Assembly: GCA_002436105.1 (NCBI GenBank) | Contig: DIXU01000003.1 | Span: 1 to 64,000, forward strand | Direction: 5' to 3' | Length of the DNA stretch: 64,000 bases | DNA from: Candidatus Aminicenantes bacterium UBA6072 | GTDB lineage: Bacteria > Acidobacteriota > Aminicenantia > UBA2199 | In this document: one piece after another, positions 32,560 through 40,368 of the stretch | How positions within the stretch are numbered: position 1 is the stretch's first letter | Layout of the letters: each line of letters opens with the position of its first letter | Notes under the pieces: generated by a model | The model's input: only the letters and a program-made list of their open reading frames with translations | Database searches by the model: none | What the model was told of the DNA's origin: nothing | Program-made: the position numbers and the translations under genes

Positions 32560-33951
32560 ATGATCCAAGCCTTGAAGACGTCTTTGCGCGAATCCCCCAA
32601 AGCCCGCTGGGCGGCCATGTGCATCGCCAGCCTGGCCATGTTGTGCGGCTATTTCATGGCCGATGTCATGGCGCCCCTGAAACCCATGCTGGAACAGCAG
32701 CTGCATTGGACCAGCACCCAGTACGGCTTCTTCACCAGCGCCTACGGCTGGCTGAACGTCTTCCTGTTCATGCTGCTGATCGGCGGCATCATCCTGGACA
32801 AGATGGGCGTGCGTTTCACCGGGGCGATGTCCACGCTGCTGATGGTCGCTGGCGCGGTGTTGAAGTATTTCGCCATCACCCATGCCTTCGACCCCAAGCC
32901 CCTGCTGCAGAACGTGCCGGTCATCGGCGGCATGCCACTGCAGGTCTACCTGGCAGGACTGGGTTTCGCCATTTTCGGCGTCGGCGTCGAGGTGGCGGGG
33001 ATCACCACCACCAAGCTCATCGTCAAGTGGTTCAAGGGCAAGGAGATGGCGCTGGCCATGGGGCTGCAGCTGGCCATGGCGCGCATGGGCACGGCGCTGG
33101 CCCTGATGCTCGCCGCCCCCATCGCCGCCCGTTTCAATTCCGTCGGGGCGCCGGTGTTGCTGGCCGTGGTTTTGCTTGTCATCGGCTTCATCAGCTACCT
33201 GGTTTACGGGATCATGGACCGCAAGCTCGATGCTTCCGAAGCCGGGGCGGAATCCGCCGACGAGGAACCCTTCCGCCTCTCCGATATCTCCCTGATCCTT
33301 AAAAACAGGGGCTTCTGGTACATCTCGATGCTGTGCCTGCTTTTCTACTCCGCGGTCTTCCCGTTCCTCAAGTATGCCACCGACCTGATGGTCCAGAAAT
33401 ACCACGTCAAGCTGGCCCTGGCCGGGATCATTCCCGGCCTGCTGCCGTTCGGCAACATCTTCATGACCCCCTTCTTCGGGCGCATGATCGACCGCAAGGG
33501 CAAGGCGGCTTCCATCATGTTCCTGGGCTCGGCCATGCTGATCGGCGTCCATTTCCTTTTCGCCGTTCCCCTGCTCAGCCACTGGACCGTCGCCTTGCTG
33601 CTGATGCTCGTTCTGGGGGTGGCTTTCTCCCTGGTCCCCTCCGCCATGTGGCCCTCCGTGCCAAAGCTGATCCCCGAGAAGCAACTGGGCACGGCCTATG
33701 CGCTGATCTTCTATATCCAGAACTGGGGCTTGATGGGCGTGCCGCTGCTCATCGGCTGGATACTGGACCGTTTTTCCATTGTTTCGCGCACCGTGGCGGC
33801 CGATGGCTCGACCGTGGTCGCCTATAACTACACGATCCCCATGCTGACGTTCATGGGCTTCGGCATCCTGGGGCTTATTTTCGCCTTTCTGCTGAAGGCC
33901 GAGGACAAGCGCAAGGGCTACGGCCTGGAGCTGCCCTCCAGCTCCACCTGA
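32560..33951 (+). CDS. Major facilitator superfamily transporter
   Basis: This 463-residue protein has about 12 spans in two halves, with cytoplasmic loop motifs of the MFS type: GGIILDKMGVRFTG after the second span and FFGRMIDRKGKAASI in the second half. It resembles the MFSD1-like branch rather than drug exporters, but the substrate is unknown. GAGGGT lies before the ATG. A stable hairpin follows the stop. Confidence 0.82.
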   Translation: MIQALKTSLRESPKARWAAMCIASLAMLCGYFMADVMAPLKPMLEQQLHWTSTQYGFFTSAYGWLNVFLFMLLIGGIILDKMGVRFTGAMSTLLMVAGAVLKYFAITHAFDPKPLLQNVPVIGGMPLQVYLAGLGFAIFGVGVEVAGITTTKLIVKWFKGKEMALAMGLQLAMARMGTALALMLAAPIAARFNSVGAPVLLAVVLLVIGFISYLVYGIMDRKLDASEAGAESADEEPFRLSDISLILKNRGFWYISMLCLLFYSAVFPFLKYATDLMVQKYHVKLALAGIIPGLLPFGNIFMTPFFGRMIDRKGKAASIMFLGSAMLIGVHFLFAVPLLSHWTVALLLMLVLGVAFSLVPSAMWPSVPKLIPEKQLGTAYALIFYIQNWGLMGVPLLIGWILDRFSIVSRTVAADGSTVVAYNYTIPMLTFMGFGILGLIFAFLLKAEDKRKGYGLELPSSST

Positions 33952-33980
33952 CGCGGCGGGAACACTCTTTTCCCGCCGCG
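33952..33980. terminator. Hairpin between convergent MFS and FlbD genes
   Basis: An 11-base perfect stem CGCGGCGGGAA / TTCCCGCCGCG (33952-33962 with 33970-33980) with a 7-base loop starts one base after the MFS stop. It lacks a U-tract on either strand, so it may stop transcription with Rho or protect 3' ends. Confidence 0.6.
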
Positions 33981-33990
33981 CCTGGCATCG

Positions 33991-34239
33991 TCAGGCCGGA
34001 GTGTCCGGATCCCGGCGCGGGGGGTTGCGCCTGGGGACGGGAGACAGTTCGCGCTCCTCGTCCTCCCTGCCCTTGCGTTGGGCGCGGATCTTGGTCATTA
34101 CATCGACGGGTGTGTTCTTCACCTGGAGGGTTTCGCCGTCGAGCAGGGTGAGAACGGTGGGCGGGCCGGGGGCGATCTCCTTGATCATGTCGGTGTTGAG
34201 CATGACCTCCAATCCGTCATGGCGAAACAAGCGGATCAT
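33991..34239 (-). CDS. FlbD-family protein, isolated from flagellar genes
   Basis: This 82-residue protein's first 60 residues match the FlbD family (MIRLFRHDGLEVMLNTDMIK, then DGETLQVKNTPVDVM), usually found in flagellar operons. The tail is charged and Pro-rich (RRNPPRRDPDTP). No other motility gene is in the window. GGAGAAAG precedes the ATG. Confidence 0.75.
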   Translation of the reverse strand: MIRLFRHDGLEVMLNTDMIKEIAPGPPTVLTLLDGETLQVKNTPVDVMTKIRAQRKGREDEERELSPVPRRNPPRRDPDTPA

Positions 34240-34362
34240 CTTTCACTTTCTCCTGCGGCTTCCGTCCGGAGGCCCCCGCCGCGGGGAACCTCAAGACCCC
34301 GTTCTTGAATGAAATCCATCATATCACCAAACGCCATGCCGTACAATCGCTCCGGGGAATGT

Positions 34363-34391
34363 TTGACTTCGCCCCGGCTTGCGCATATATT
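34363..34391 (+). promoter_or_regulatory. Promoter for methyltransferase, leaderless layout
   Basis: TTGACT (34363-34368), 17 bases, TATATT (34386-34391), CCGGGG, then the ATG at 34398. Confidence 0.75.
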
Positions 34392-34397
34392 CCGGGG

Positions 34398-35144
34398 ATG
34401 GACGCCGGCAGATATCACGAGCATTACCTGCTGCAGGCCGGCTGGCTGGCGCCGGCCCGCCATTACCTCTTCCGCAAGGCGGGGCTGGCCCGCAGCCTCC
34501 GGGTTCTTGACCTGGGCTGCGGCAGCGGCGTCATCGCCGAGGAGATGCGCCAAATCTGCGCCCGGCCGGTCCTGGCGGTCGACCGCGACCCGGCGATGAC
34601 TTCCTTCGCCCGCGCCCGCTACCCGGGGAACGATTACCTGGCCGGCGACGAGCGGCTGCTGCTCAAAAAGGGGATGCGCTTCGACCGGATCGTCCTTTCC
34701 TTCGTGCTGATGTGGCAGGAACGGCCGCTCCCTTTCCTGAAAAGGATACGGGAACTCCTCGCCGAGAACGGAAGGCTGCTGCTGCTGGCCGAGCCCGACT
34801 ACGGCGGCCGGGTCGACTATCCGGCTGAACTCGATTTTCTCAAGGAAATATTCATCGGCTCGATCCGCCGCCAGGGCGGCGATCCGTTCATCGGTCGCCG
34901 GCTCTTCACGCTCCTGCAACGGGCCGGTTTCAAGGCAGACGTGGAGCTGGCCAGCTGCCTGGATACCCCCCACGGCGCCGCCGATGAAGCCTGGCTGCGG
35001 GAATGGCGGTTTTGGCGGGACCTGGCCGGCTTCGGCGACGAAACGCTGGCCCGCATCCTGCGCCTGGAAAAAAAAGCGCTCGCCCGCCGGGAGCGGCTGG
35101 TGCTCTTTCCCGTGTTCTGCGCCCTGGCCCGTCCCGGGCGCTGA
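34398..35144 (+). CDS. Class I SAM-dependent methyltransferase
   Basis: This 248-residue protein has the SAM-binding motif I VLDLGCGSGVIAEEM, an acidic loop AVDRDPAM (motif II), and the post-motif segment FDRIVLSFVLMW. It is a methyltransferase of unknown acceptor. The start at 34398 is set by the promoter, which sits exactly six bases upstream. A longer in-frame start at 34305 would include that promoter in the coding region. Confidence 0.82.
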   Translation: MDAGRYHEHYLLQAGWLAPARHYLFRKAGLARSLRVLDLGCGSGVIAEEMRQICARPVLAVDRDPAMTSFARARYPGNDYLAGDERLLLKKGMRFDRIVLSFVLMWQERPLPFLKRIRELLAENGRLLLLAEPDYGGRVDYPAELDFLKEIFIGSIRRQGGDPFIGRRLFTLLQRAGFKADVELASCLDTPHGAADEAWLREWRFWRDLAGFGDETLARILRLEKKALARRERLVLFPVFCALARPGR

Positions 35145-35160
35145 CCGCCCGCGTCCGCGG

Positions 35161-36984
35161 CTAGAAGGTGAACTTGAAGGGAACGGAGAGCCAGACCTTG
35201 ACGTTGACGTTGTCCTTCTGCGCCGGGGAGTATTTCCAGTTGTTCAGGGTTTCCTCGATCAGCACCTTGATGTCGCTCGGGACATTCCCGGTCAGGATCT
35301 TGACCTTGGTCACCTTGCCGTTCTCATCGACCAGGATGGTCGTGGGGATGGTCATGGTCTTGCCCCGGTACTTCGTGCGCATCGACGGGGATACGGCAGG
35401 GGCGCTTCCCGCGATCTTGGCCGGCTGGACCGTGACCTCGTTCAGGGCCACCTGGTCGCCGGGCTTGGTCCGGGCCGCCTCGACTTTTTTCTTCTCGACC
35501 TCAGCCAGCCGGGCTTTCTCTTCCTCCGCCTTCTGCCGCTCCAGTTCCTCCTGGGCTTTCCTTTCCTCTTCCTCTTTTTGCTGCTGCGCGGCCGCTTCCA
35601 GCTTGCGATTCTCTTCCTCGCTCTTCATCCGCGCCTGCTCCGCCTCGTTTTTCCGTCTCTGTTCCTCAAGCTGCCGGATCTTCTGCTCGGTCTCCCTCCT
35701 CTCCGCCTCGTTGTCGATCGTGGCTTTCAGGGCTTCCAGCTCCTTGATCTTGTCGGTCATGGCCTTGATCTGGGACTGCTGCTCTTCCAGAGCCTTGAGG
35801 CGCTGCTCTTCCCTCGCACGCTCCTCGGCGGTGACCTCGCTCACCTTCTGGCTTGAACTCACGGCCATGTAGATGCCGATGACCGCGGCCAGGACAACGC
35901 CGCCCAAAACCGGCCACAGCCACCCCGGGGCCCGCTTGCGCTCGTCCAGCCCCTCCAGGATGCCGCTGACCAGGTCTTCCTTGGCCTGCGGGGTGGCCGG
36001 AGTCTCCTTCTTGGGCTCGGGCACGACGTAGGCCAGTTCCTGCTTGAGGACCTTCTCCTCCTCGTCGACCGCCTCGCCGTAGAGCGAGTTCATGAAGTAG
36101 GCCAGGTTGAAGGTGATGGAGGAGAGTTCCTCGATGTGGAAATAATTGGCGATGAAATCCTTGAATTCCTTGATGGTCAGGAACCGCTTCAGCGGGTCGG
36201 GATTCAGCGTCTTTTTCAGGAAAGTGATGACATGGGTCAGGAAATTCTTGTCGGTCGAGGGCATGTACTGCTTGAAGGTCAGGTTGACGAACTTGGCGTC
36301 GAAGTCGTCGCCGGCGGCACAGGAGAAGTACTTGCCGGTGAGGATGCGATAGATCAGGTAACCCAGGTGGTAGATATCGGACTGGCTGACGATGCGCTCC
36401 TTGCGCATGAACTCGGGGGTCAGCCAGGAACCGTAGCGCTTCTCGGTTTCAGAGTAAAACGCGTCGTTCTTGTCGAGGTACTGGAATATGCCGTAGTTCT
36501 TCAGGAAGATCTTGCCGTCGTAGTGGATCAGGATGTTGTCGGGGGTGAGGAACCCGTGGTAGGAGCGCTCGCCGCTGACGATGATCGAAGACCCGACCTC
36601 GATGATATCGGCGATGGCGATGCTGATGGACATGGCCAGGTCGAAATTGATGGGCATGCCCTTCTTCTCGGCGTCGACCAGGATCTGCTCGAAGTTCTTG
36701 CCCTTGAAATGCTCGAAGATCAGCTGGTTGCCCTGGTCGCTGACATTGATCTTTTCCGGGGAATACAGGAAGGGGATGTTGGATTTCCTGATCCCTTCCA
36801 GCAGCAGCCGTACGCGCTTCCACATGTCGGCATTGGCGGAGATCGAAGGACTCACCTCGCAGAGCAACTTGTGGCCGGTGGGCTTGCGGTTCTGCACCGG
36901 CGCCACCCGGTAGTTGATGCCCATGGTGTCGGAGAACAGGTCACGGTAGTAAACGTAATCGTTCAACACCTTGTATTCTTTCAT
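35161..36984 (-). CDS. Pseudokinase-transmembrane-coiled coil-TonB C-terminal fusion
   Basis: This 607-residue protein has four parts. The N-terminal half (about 1-285) has the Ser/Thr kinase fold. The catalytic HRD is HGF (143-145), DFG is NYG (163-165) and the glycine-rich loop is not recognisable, although N150 is kept, so it is very likely inactive. A span lies at 355-374. A long charged coiled coil (about 382-505) follows, then a TonB C-terminal domain (about 530-607: TTILVDENGKVTKVKI, NNWKYSPA). The kinase-like domain is inside and TonB in the periplasm. Start chosen at 36984 behind GCGAGGT. Promoter at 37013. Confidence 0.8.
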   Translation of the reverse strand: MKEYKVLNDYVYYRDLFSDTMGINYRVAPVQNRKPTGHKLLCEVSPSISANADMWKRVRLLLEGIRKSNIPFLYSPEKINVSDQGNQLIFEHFKGKNFEQILVDAEKKGMPINFDLAMSISIAIADIIEVGSSIIVSGERSYHGFLTPDNILIHYDGKIFLKNYGIFQYLDKNDAFYSETEKRYGSWLTPEFMRKERIVSQSDIYHLGYLIYRILTGKYFSCAAGDDFDAKFVNLTFKQYMPSTDKNFLTHVITFLKKTLNPDPLKRFLTIKEFKDFIANYFHIEELSSITFNLAYFMNSLYGEAVDEEEKVLKQELAYVVPEPKKETPATPQAKEDLVSGILEGLDERKRAPGWLWPVLGGVVLAAVIGIYMAVSSSQKVSEVTAEERAREEQRLKALEEQQSQIKAMTDKIKELEALKATIDNEAERRETEQKIRQLEEQRRKNEAEQARMKSEEENRKLEAAAQQQKEEEERKAQEELERQKAEEEKARLAEVEKKKVEAARTKPGDQVALNEVTVQPAKIAGSAPAVSPSMRTKYRGKTMTIPTTILVDENGKVTKVKILTGNVPSDIKVLIEETLNNWKYSPAQKDNVNVKVWLSVPFKFTF

Positions 36985-37012
36985 TTTTACCTCGCTGTTT
37001 AGTCTGTCATGC

Positions 37013-37041
37013 ACTATATAAAACAAAAAAAATATTTTCAA
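37013..37041 (-). promoter_or_regulatory. Promoter for pseudokinase-TonB gene
   Basis: On the minus strand TTGAAA (37036-37041), 17 very T-rich bases, TATAGT (37013-37018). Confidence 0.65.
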
Positions 37042-37094
37042 TAGGGAAAATATTTTTTCGCTTTTTTGCGCCGCCCGGCTGGGCGCCGTCGGGT

Positions 37095-37123
37095 TTGAAA
37101 ACAGTGCGCGCCTGTGCTAGAAT
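37095..37123 (+). promoter_or_regulatory. Promoter for thioredoxin-like lipoprotein operon
   Basis: TTGAAA (37095-37100), 17 bases, TAGAAT (37118-37123), leader of about 40 bases with AAGGAGG. Confidence 0.75.
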
Positions 37124-37167
37124 CCGCTCATCTGCGCTGATCCGCGAGACCGTCCCAAGGAGGAACC

Positions 37168-38394
37168 ATGGCCAGACAGATCGGGTCGCTCCTGTTCATC
37201 CTCATCGCCCTGGGCGCCTGCGCCGGCCGATCGGCCGCCGAGCAGGCTCAGGAGCTGGCCGGTTCCTATGCCGAGCTGACCAGCCGCTACGACCGTTTGA
37301 AGGACCAGCTGAACGAAAAGATGAGGAACTCCCCGGCCCAGCCGCAGCGCGCGCAGTTCATCGAGGAATTCAACCGCATGCAGGGCGAGCGCCAGCGCGA
37401 GTTCGAGGCGCTGCTGAAGAAGAGCGGCGATCTCAAGCCCGGCGACGCGCTGGACCTGGTGCGCAGCAAGATCATGATCGAGATCAGTCGCTTTGACGAT
37501 GCCGAAAAGATCATCGACCGCCTGGGCGGGCGCCAGGACGGGCTCGGCGCCGAAGCCCGCATGCAGAAAGTGGTCCTGCATCTGATCCGCCGCAATCATT
37601 CCCAGGCGGCGCTCCTTTTCCGCGAGATCGAGGCCAGCGCTCCGCGCGATGACCAGTTTTACGACATTTGCCTGGCCCTGGCCTTTTCCCACCCCGAGCC
37701 CCCGGTGCGCGAGGAATTCTCAAACAAGTTGATCGACATGCCCCAGCTTCCCGGGCACATCCAGGCCTTGCTGCCCAGGATCCATGCCAACCTGGCCATG
37801 CTGGCCAAGGAAAACCGCCAGATCGCCAAGGCCGGCGCCCACTTCGACAAAGCCCTGGCCATGGTCGCCGATCCCTCGCTGAAAACGGCATGGGAAAGTG
37901 AACGCGGGCAACTGACGATGATCGACCAGCCGCCACCGCCCCTGGACGTCGACAACTGGCTCAATTCCCCGCTGCAGGCCCTCGCTGCCCTCAAGGGCAA
38001 GGTGGTGATCGTCGATTTCTGGGCCCCCTGGTGCAGCCCCTGCCGCAAGGTCATGCCCACCCTGCAGGAACAGTACCTCAAGTTCCGCGATCAGGGGCTG
38101 TTGGTCATCGGCTACACCCGCCTTTACGGCCGTTACAGCGACGACCTGGAAAACAAGCCCCAGGTCGGCGCCGAGGAGGAACTCACCCTGATCCGCAAGT
38201 ACGTCGAGCGCAACGGCATCAGCTATCCCATCGCCGTTTCCGCCGAGGGGCGGGCGTTTGACGCATATGCGGTGACGGCGATCCCCACCATGGTCTTCAT
38301 CAAACGCGACGGCAAGATCGACTCCTTCAAGACCGGGTCGGGAACGCTGAGGCAGATCGAGGAAAAGATCGCGGCCCTGGTGAGGGAAAAGTGA
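37168..38394 (+). CDS. Thioredoxin-fold (TlpA/ResA-like) lipoprotein
   Basis: This 408-residue protein has a lipobox signal (LIALGAC, Cys17). A helical, TPR-like region of about 240 residues precedes a C-terminal TlpA/ResA-type redox domain with CSPC in FWAPWCSPCRK and the cis-Pro loop AIPTMVF. It should exchange disulfides in the periplasm. AAGGAGG precedes the ATG. Its stop overlaps the next gene (TGATG). Confidence 0.85.
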   Translation: MARQIGSLLFILIALGACAGRSAAEQAQELAGSYAELTSRYDRLKDQLNEKMRNSPAQPQRAQFIEEFNRMQGERQREFEALLKKSGDLKPGDALDLVRSKIMIEISRFDDAEKIIDRLGGRQDGLGAEARMQKVVLHLIRRNHSQAALLFREIEASAPRDDQFYDICLALAFSHPEPPVREEFSNKLIDMPQLPGHIQALLPRIHANLAMLAKENRQIAKAGAHFDKALAMVADPSLKTAWESERGQLTMIDQPPPPLDVDNWLNSPLQALAALKGKVVIVDFWAPWCSPCRKVMPTLQEQYLKFRDQGLLVIGYTRLYGRYSDDLENKPQVGAEEELTLIRKYVERNGISYPIAVSAEGRAFDAYAVTAIPTMVFIKRDGKIDSFKTGSGTLRQIEEKIAALVREK

Positions 38395-38699
38395 TGGAAA
38401 CGATCACCCTGGCCGAGCTGGACGCCAAGCTCCAGGCCTCCCCTTTCGCATTGCTCGACTTCTCATCGCCCGGCTGCGCCCCCTGCAGGAAGATCACCCA
38501 GTCCCTGCCTTCCCTGTTGCACGAGCTGCTCCCGCTCTCCGTCGCGGCCTACGAGGTCGACGTGACCGCAGAACCCGCCATTGCCGCGCGGTTCATGGTC
38601 CTGGGAGTCCCGGCCCTCATCCTTTTCAAGGAGGGACGCGAGATATCCCGGTTCAACTCACTGCCCAAAATCGACGCGATGCGCCGCCTCCTGTCCTGA
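38394..38699 (+). CDS. Small thioredoxin-like protein
   Basis: This 101-residue thioredoxin-fold protein has active-site CAPC (SSPGCAPCRKI) and cis-Pro in LGVPALILF. It has no signal peptide, so it should act in the cytoplasm. It may supply electrons or share a partner with the periplasmic TlpA-like protein encoded just upstream. I chose the ATG at 38394 overlapping the upstream stop. A GTG one codon earlier is also possible. Confidence 0.85.
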   Translation: METITLAELDAKLQASPFALLDFSSPGCAPCRKITQSLPSLLHELLPLSVAAYEVDVTAEPAIAARFMVLGVPALILFKEGREISRFNSLPKIDAMRRLLS

Positions 38700-38737
38700 A
38701 AATGGGACATTCCAAGGCCCGGATCGCACAATTGAAT

Positions 38738-38753
38738 TGGCATGCCGCTTGCT
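38738..38753 (+). promoter_or_regulatory. Near-perfect sigma-54 promoter for outer-membrane barrel
   Basis: TGGCAT-GCCGC-TTGCT matches the RpoN -24/-12 consensus at every key base (GG 38739-38740, GC 38751-38752). The start is predicted near 38764 and GGAGG precedes the ATG at 38777. Confidence 0.75.
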
Positions 38754-38776
38754 TTCAAGATTGACGGAGGTTCAAC

Positions 38777-39445
38777 ATGAAACGCATCGCTGTTTGGCTC
38801 GCTGTATCCGGCCTGATGTCCGGGCTGCTGTTCTCGCAGAGCATCCACCTCAAGATCGGCTTGTTCATTCCCGAGCTTCAATCCGACCTGTGGTCGGTCA
38901 ACCGGGAGAACCTCACCTTTGAGCGCTCCGACATGGTCAACGTGGTGTATGGCGGCGAATACGAGTTCTATTTCAACCGCCTTTTCTCGCTGTCGCTGGA
39001 AGTGGGGAGCTATGCCAAGACGGTCTTTGCCCAGTACCGCGACTACGAGTTCGAGGACGGCACGCCCATCTCCCAGAACATCAGCCTGCGCATCGTCCCG
39101 GTCGAGGCCAACCTGAAATACCACCCCCTCGGCCACCGCAACCGCCTCAATCCGTATGTCGGGATCGGCGCCGGCGTCTACGCCTGGACCTACCAGCAGT
39201 TCGGGAATTTCATCAATTTCGAGGACGATTCGATCAGCGAGGGCTTTGCCGAGACGCGGCGCTTTGCCTTCGGCCTCAATGGCCGAGCCGGCGTCGCCTA
39301 TCGATTCCAGCAGAGGCTGGGGATCCTCCTGGAGGGCAAGTATCACTACCTGCAGGGCAAGCTTTCCCGGAATTTCGAGGGCTTTGAACCCCTGGACATG
39401 AGCGGCTTCCTGATCAATGCCGGCATCATGTTCTATTTCGATTGA
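38777..39445 (+). CDS. Small outer-membrane beta-barrel protein
   Basis: This 222-residue protein has a signal peptide (about 1-21). About eight amphipathic strands follow (SIHLKIGLFIPE, FSLSLEVGSYAKT, NPYVGIGAGVYAW, LGILLEGKYHYL), and the end IMFYFD is close to the usual C-terminal aromatic. It is of the OmpW/OmpX/porin-like small barrel class. A sigma-54 promoter lies upstream. A GC-rich hairpin follows the stop. Confidence 0.75.
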   Translation: MKRIAVWLAVSGLMSGLLFSQSIHLKIGLFIPELQSDLWSVNRENLTFERSDMVNVVYGGEYEFYFNRLFSLSLEVGSYAKTVFAQYRDYEFEDGTPISQNISLRIVPVEANLKYHPLGHRNRLNPYVGIGAGVYAWTYQQFGNFINFEDDSISEGFAETRRFAFGLNGRAGVAYRFQQRLGILLEGKYHYLQGKLSRNFEGFEPLDMSGFLINAGIMFYFD

Positions 39446-39447
39446 GC

Positions 39448-39469
39448 AGGGGCCGCGCGCCCGGCCCCT
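39448..39469 (+). terminator. GC-rich hairpin after barrel gene
   Basis: AGGGGCC (39448-39454) pairs with GGCCCCT (39463-39469) around an 8-base loop, three bases after the stop. No U-tract follows. Confidence 0.5.
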
Positions 39470-39518
39470 CCCTTCGGCCGGCGCGAGGGGCGAGAGGCTG
39501 GAGAGAAGAAAGGCATTC

Positions 39519-39592
39519 GGCGTAAGGCGCAGGGTTTACGGCATAGGGTGGAATGCCTTTCTTCCCTGAAACCTTGGACCTTGTACCTTAAA
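39519..39592. repeat. Heptamer arrays (GGCGTAA / CCTTGTA)
   Basis: GGCGTAA, GGCGCAG, GGTTTAC, GGCATAG and GGTGGAA run at 39519-39553. CCTTGGA, CCTTGTA and CCTTAAA run at 39572-39592 and are partly complementary. AAGGCATTC/GAATGCCTTTC form an inner stem. It is the same family as 14487-14514. Confidence 0.65.
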
Positions 39593-39698
39593 CCAATTTC
39601 AACAAGCGGTTGAAACGGGAAGCGGCAACCGCCCGGCGACCCGTTGATCTCATGCTCAGGCGGCCGCTTCGCCGTCCGCTCCATCCAGTCGGTCTCGA

Positions 39699-39727
39699 TT
39701 GACAGCCCCGGCCAATTGTGTTAAATT
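39699..39727 (+). promoter_or_regulatory. Promoter for tRNA-Lys/tRNA-Glu
   Basis: TTGACA (39699-39704), 17 bases, TAAATT (39722-39727), 16 bases before the tRNA. Confidence 0.75.
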
Positions 39728-39743
39728 CATCACTGACTGGCTC

Positions 39744-39816
39744 GGGCCGTTAGCTCAGCTGGCAGAGCACCGCCCTTTTAAGGCGGGTGTCGTTGGTTCG
39801 AATCCAACACGGCTCA
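39744..39816 (+). tRNA. tRNA-Lys (UUU)
   Basis: A full cloverleaf: acceptor GGGCCGT/ACGGCTC with discriminator A, D arm GCTCAGCTGGCAGAGC, anticodon stem CCGCC/GGCGG with loop CTTTTAA, and T arm GTTGGTTCGAATCCAAC. No CCA is encoded. Confidence 0.97.
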
Positions 39817-39822
39817 TATCGA

Positions 39823-39894
39823 GGCCCGTTCGTCTATCGGTTAGGACATCGGATTTTCATTCCGACAAGAGGGGTTCGACTCCCCTACGGGCTG
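39823..39894 (+). tRNA. tRNA-Glu (UUC)
   Basis: The acceptor GGCCCGT pairs with ACGGGCT (first pair G-U), discriminator G. The anticodon loop TTTTCAT gives UUC. The T arm is AGGGGTTCGACTCCCCT. It lies six bases after tRNA-Lys and is probably on the same transcript. No CCA is encoded. Confidence 0.96.
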
Positions 39895-39912
39895 TTTTCC
39901 TGCCACGAAATC

Positions 39913-40368
39913 GGCGTAAGGCGTACGGAAAAAAATAACACAAAAAGGGTTCCAGGTTCCACGTTCCACGTTCCATGTTCCAGGTTCCAAGTTCCAGGTT
40001 CCAAGTTCCATGTTCCACGTTGGGAACTGATGCTTGGATTTTTCGGCCATCGGCCCGACTTGAGTGAAAAGTGAAAGGGAAAAGATAAAATACGAACTAT
40101 TGCTTTTTCTCGTCACTCGTCACTTGTTACTCGTCACTATAGTCTATTGATTTTCCTGCTTACACTGTCACTGACACTGACACTTGTCCTTGTATTGCCT
40201 CCTGCTAACACTATCACTAACACTAACACTGGCATCAGACGTTAGACGTTAGACATCAGCGAGACAATCAACATGTTCTTGTGATGTGTGACGAGGTGCA
40301 GCCCTTCCCGGATTCCTGCCAGTGCTCATTGTTCTTCTCTGTTCTCTGTTATCTGTTCTCTGTTATCT
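39913..40368. repeat. Block of seven successive short-unit arrays
   Basis: Seven arrays in order: GGCGTAA x2 (39913-39926); GTTCCAN x10 (39949-40018); GTGAAAA x2 facing TCGTCAC x4 (40064-40077, 40110-40137); CACTGT/CACTGA hexamers (40163-40180); CTAACA hexamers (40205-40228); GTTAGAC x2 with ATCAGAC (40234-40254); GTTCTCT/GTTATCT (40341-40368). No gene is supported in this gap. The last array contains the stop codon of the gene at 40363. Confidence 0.85.

Noticed and set aside
39949..40018. Possible CRISPR array
   Set aside because: Units are seven bases with no spacers, and no cas gene is in the window.
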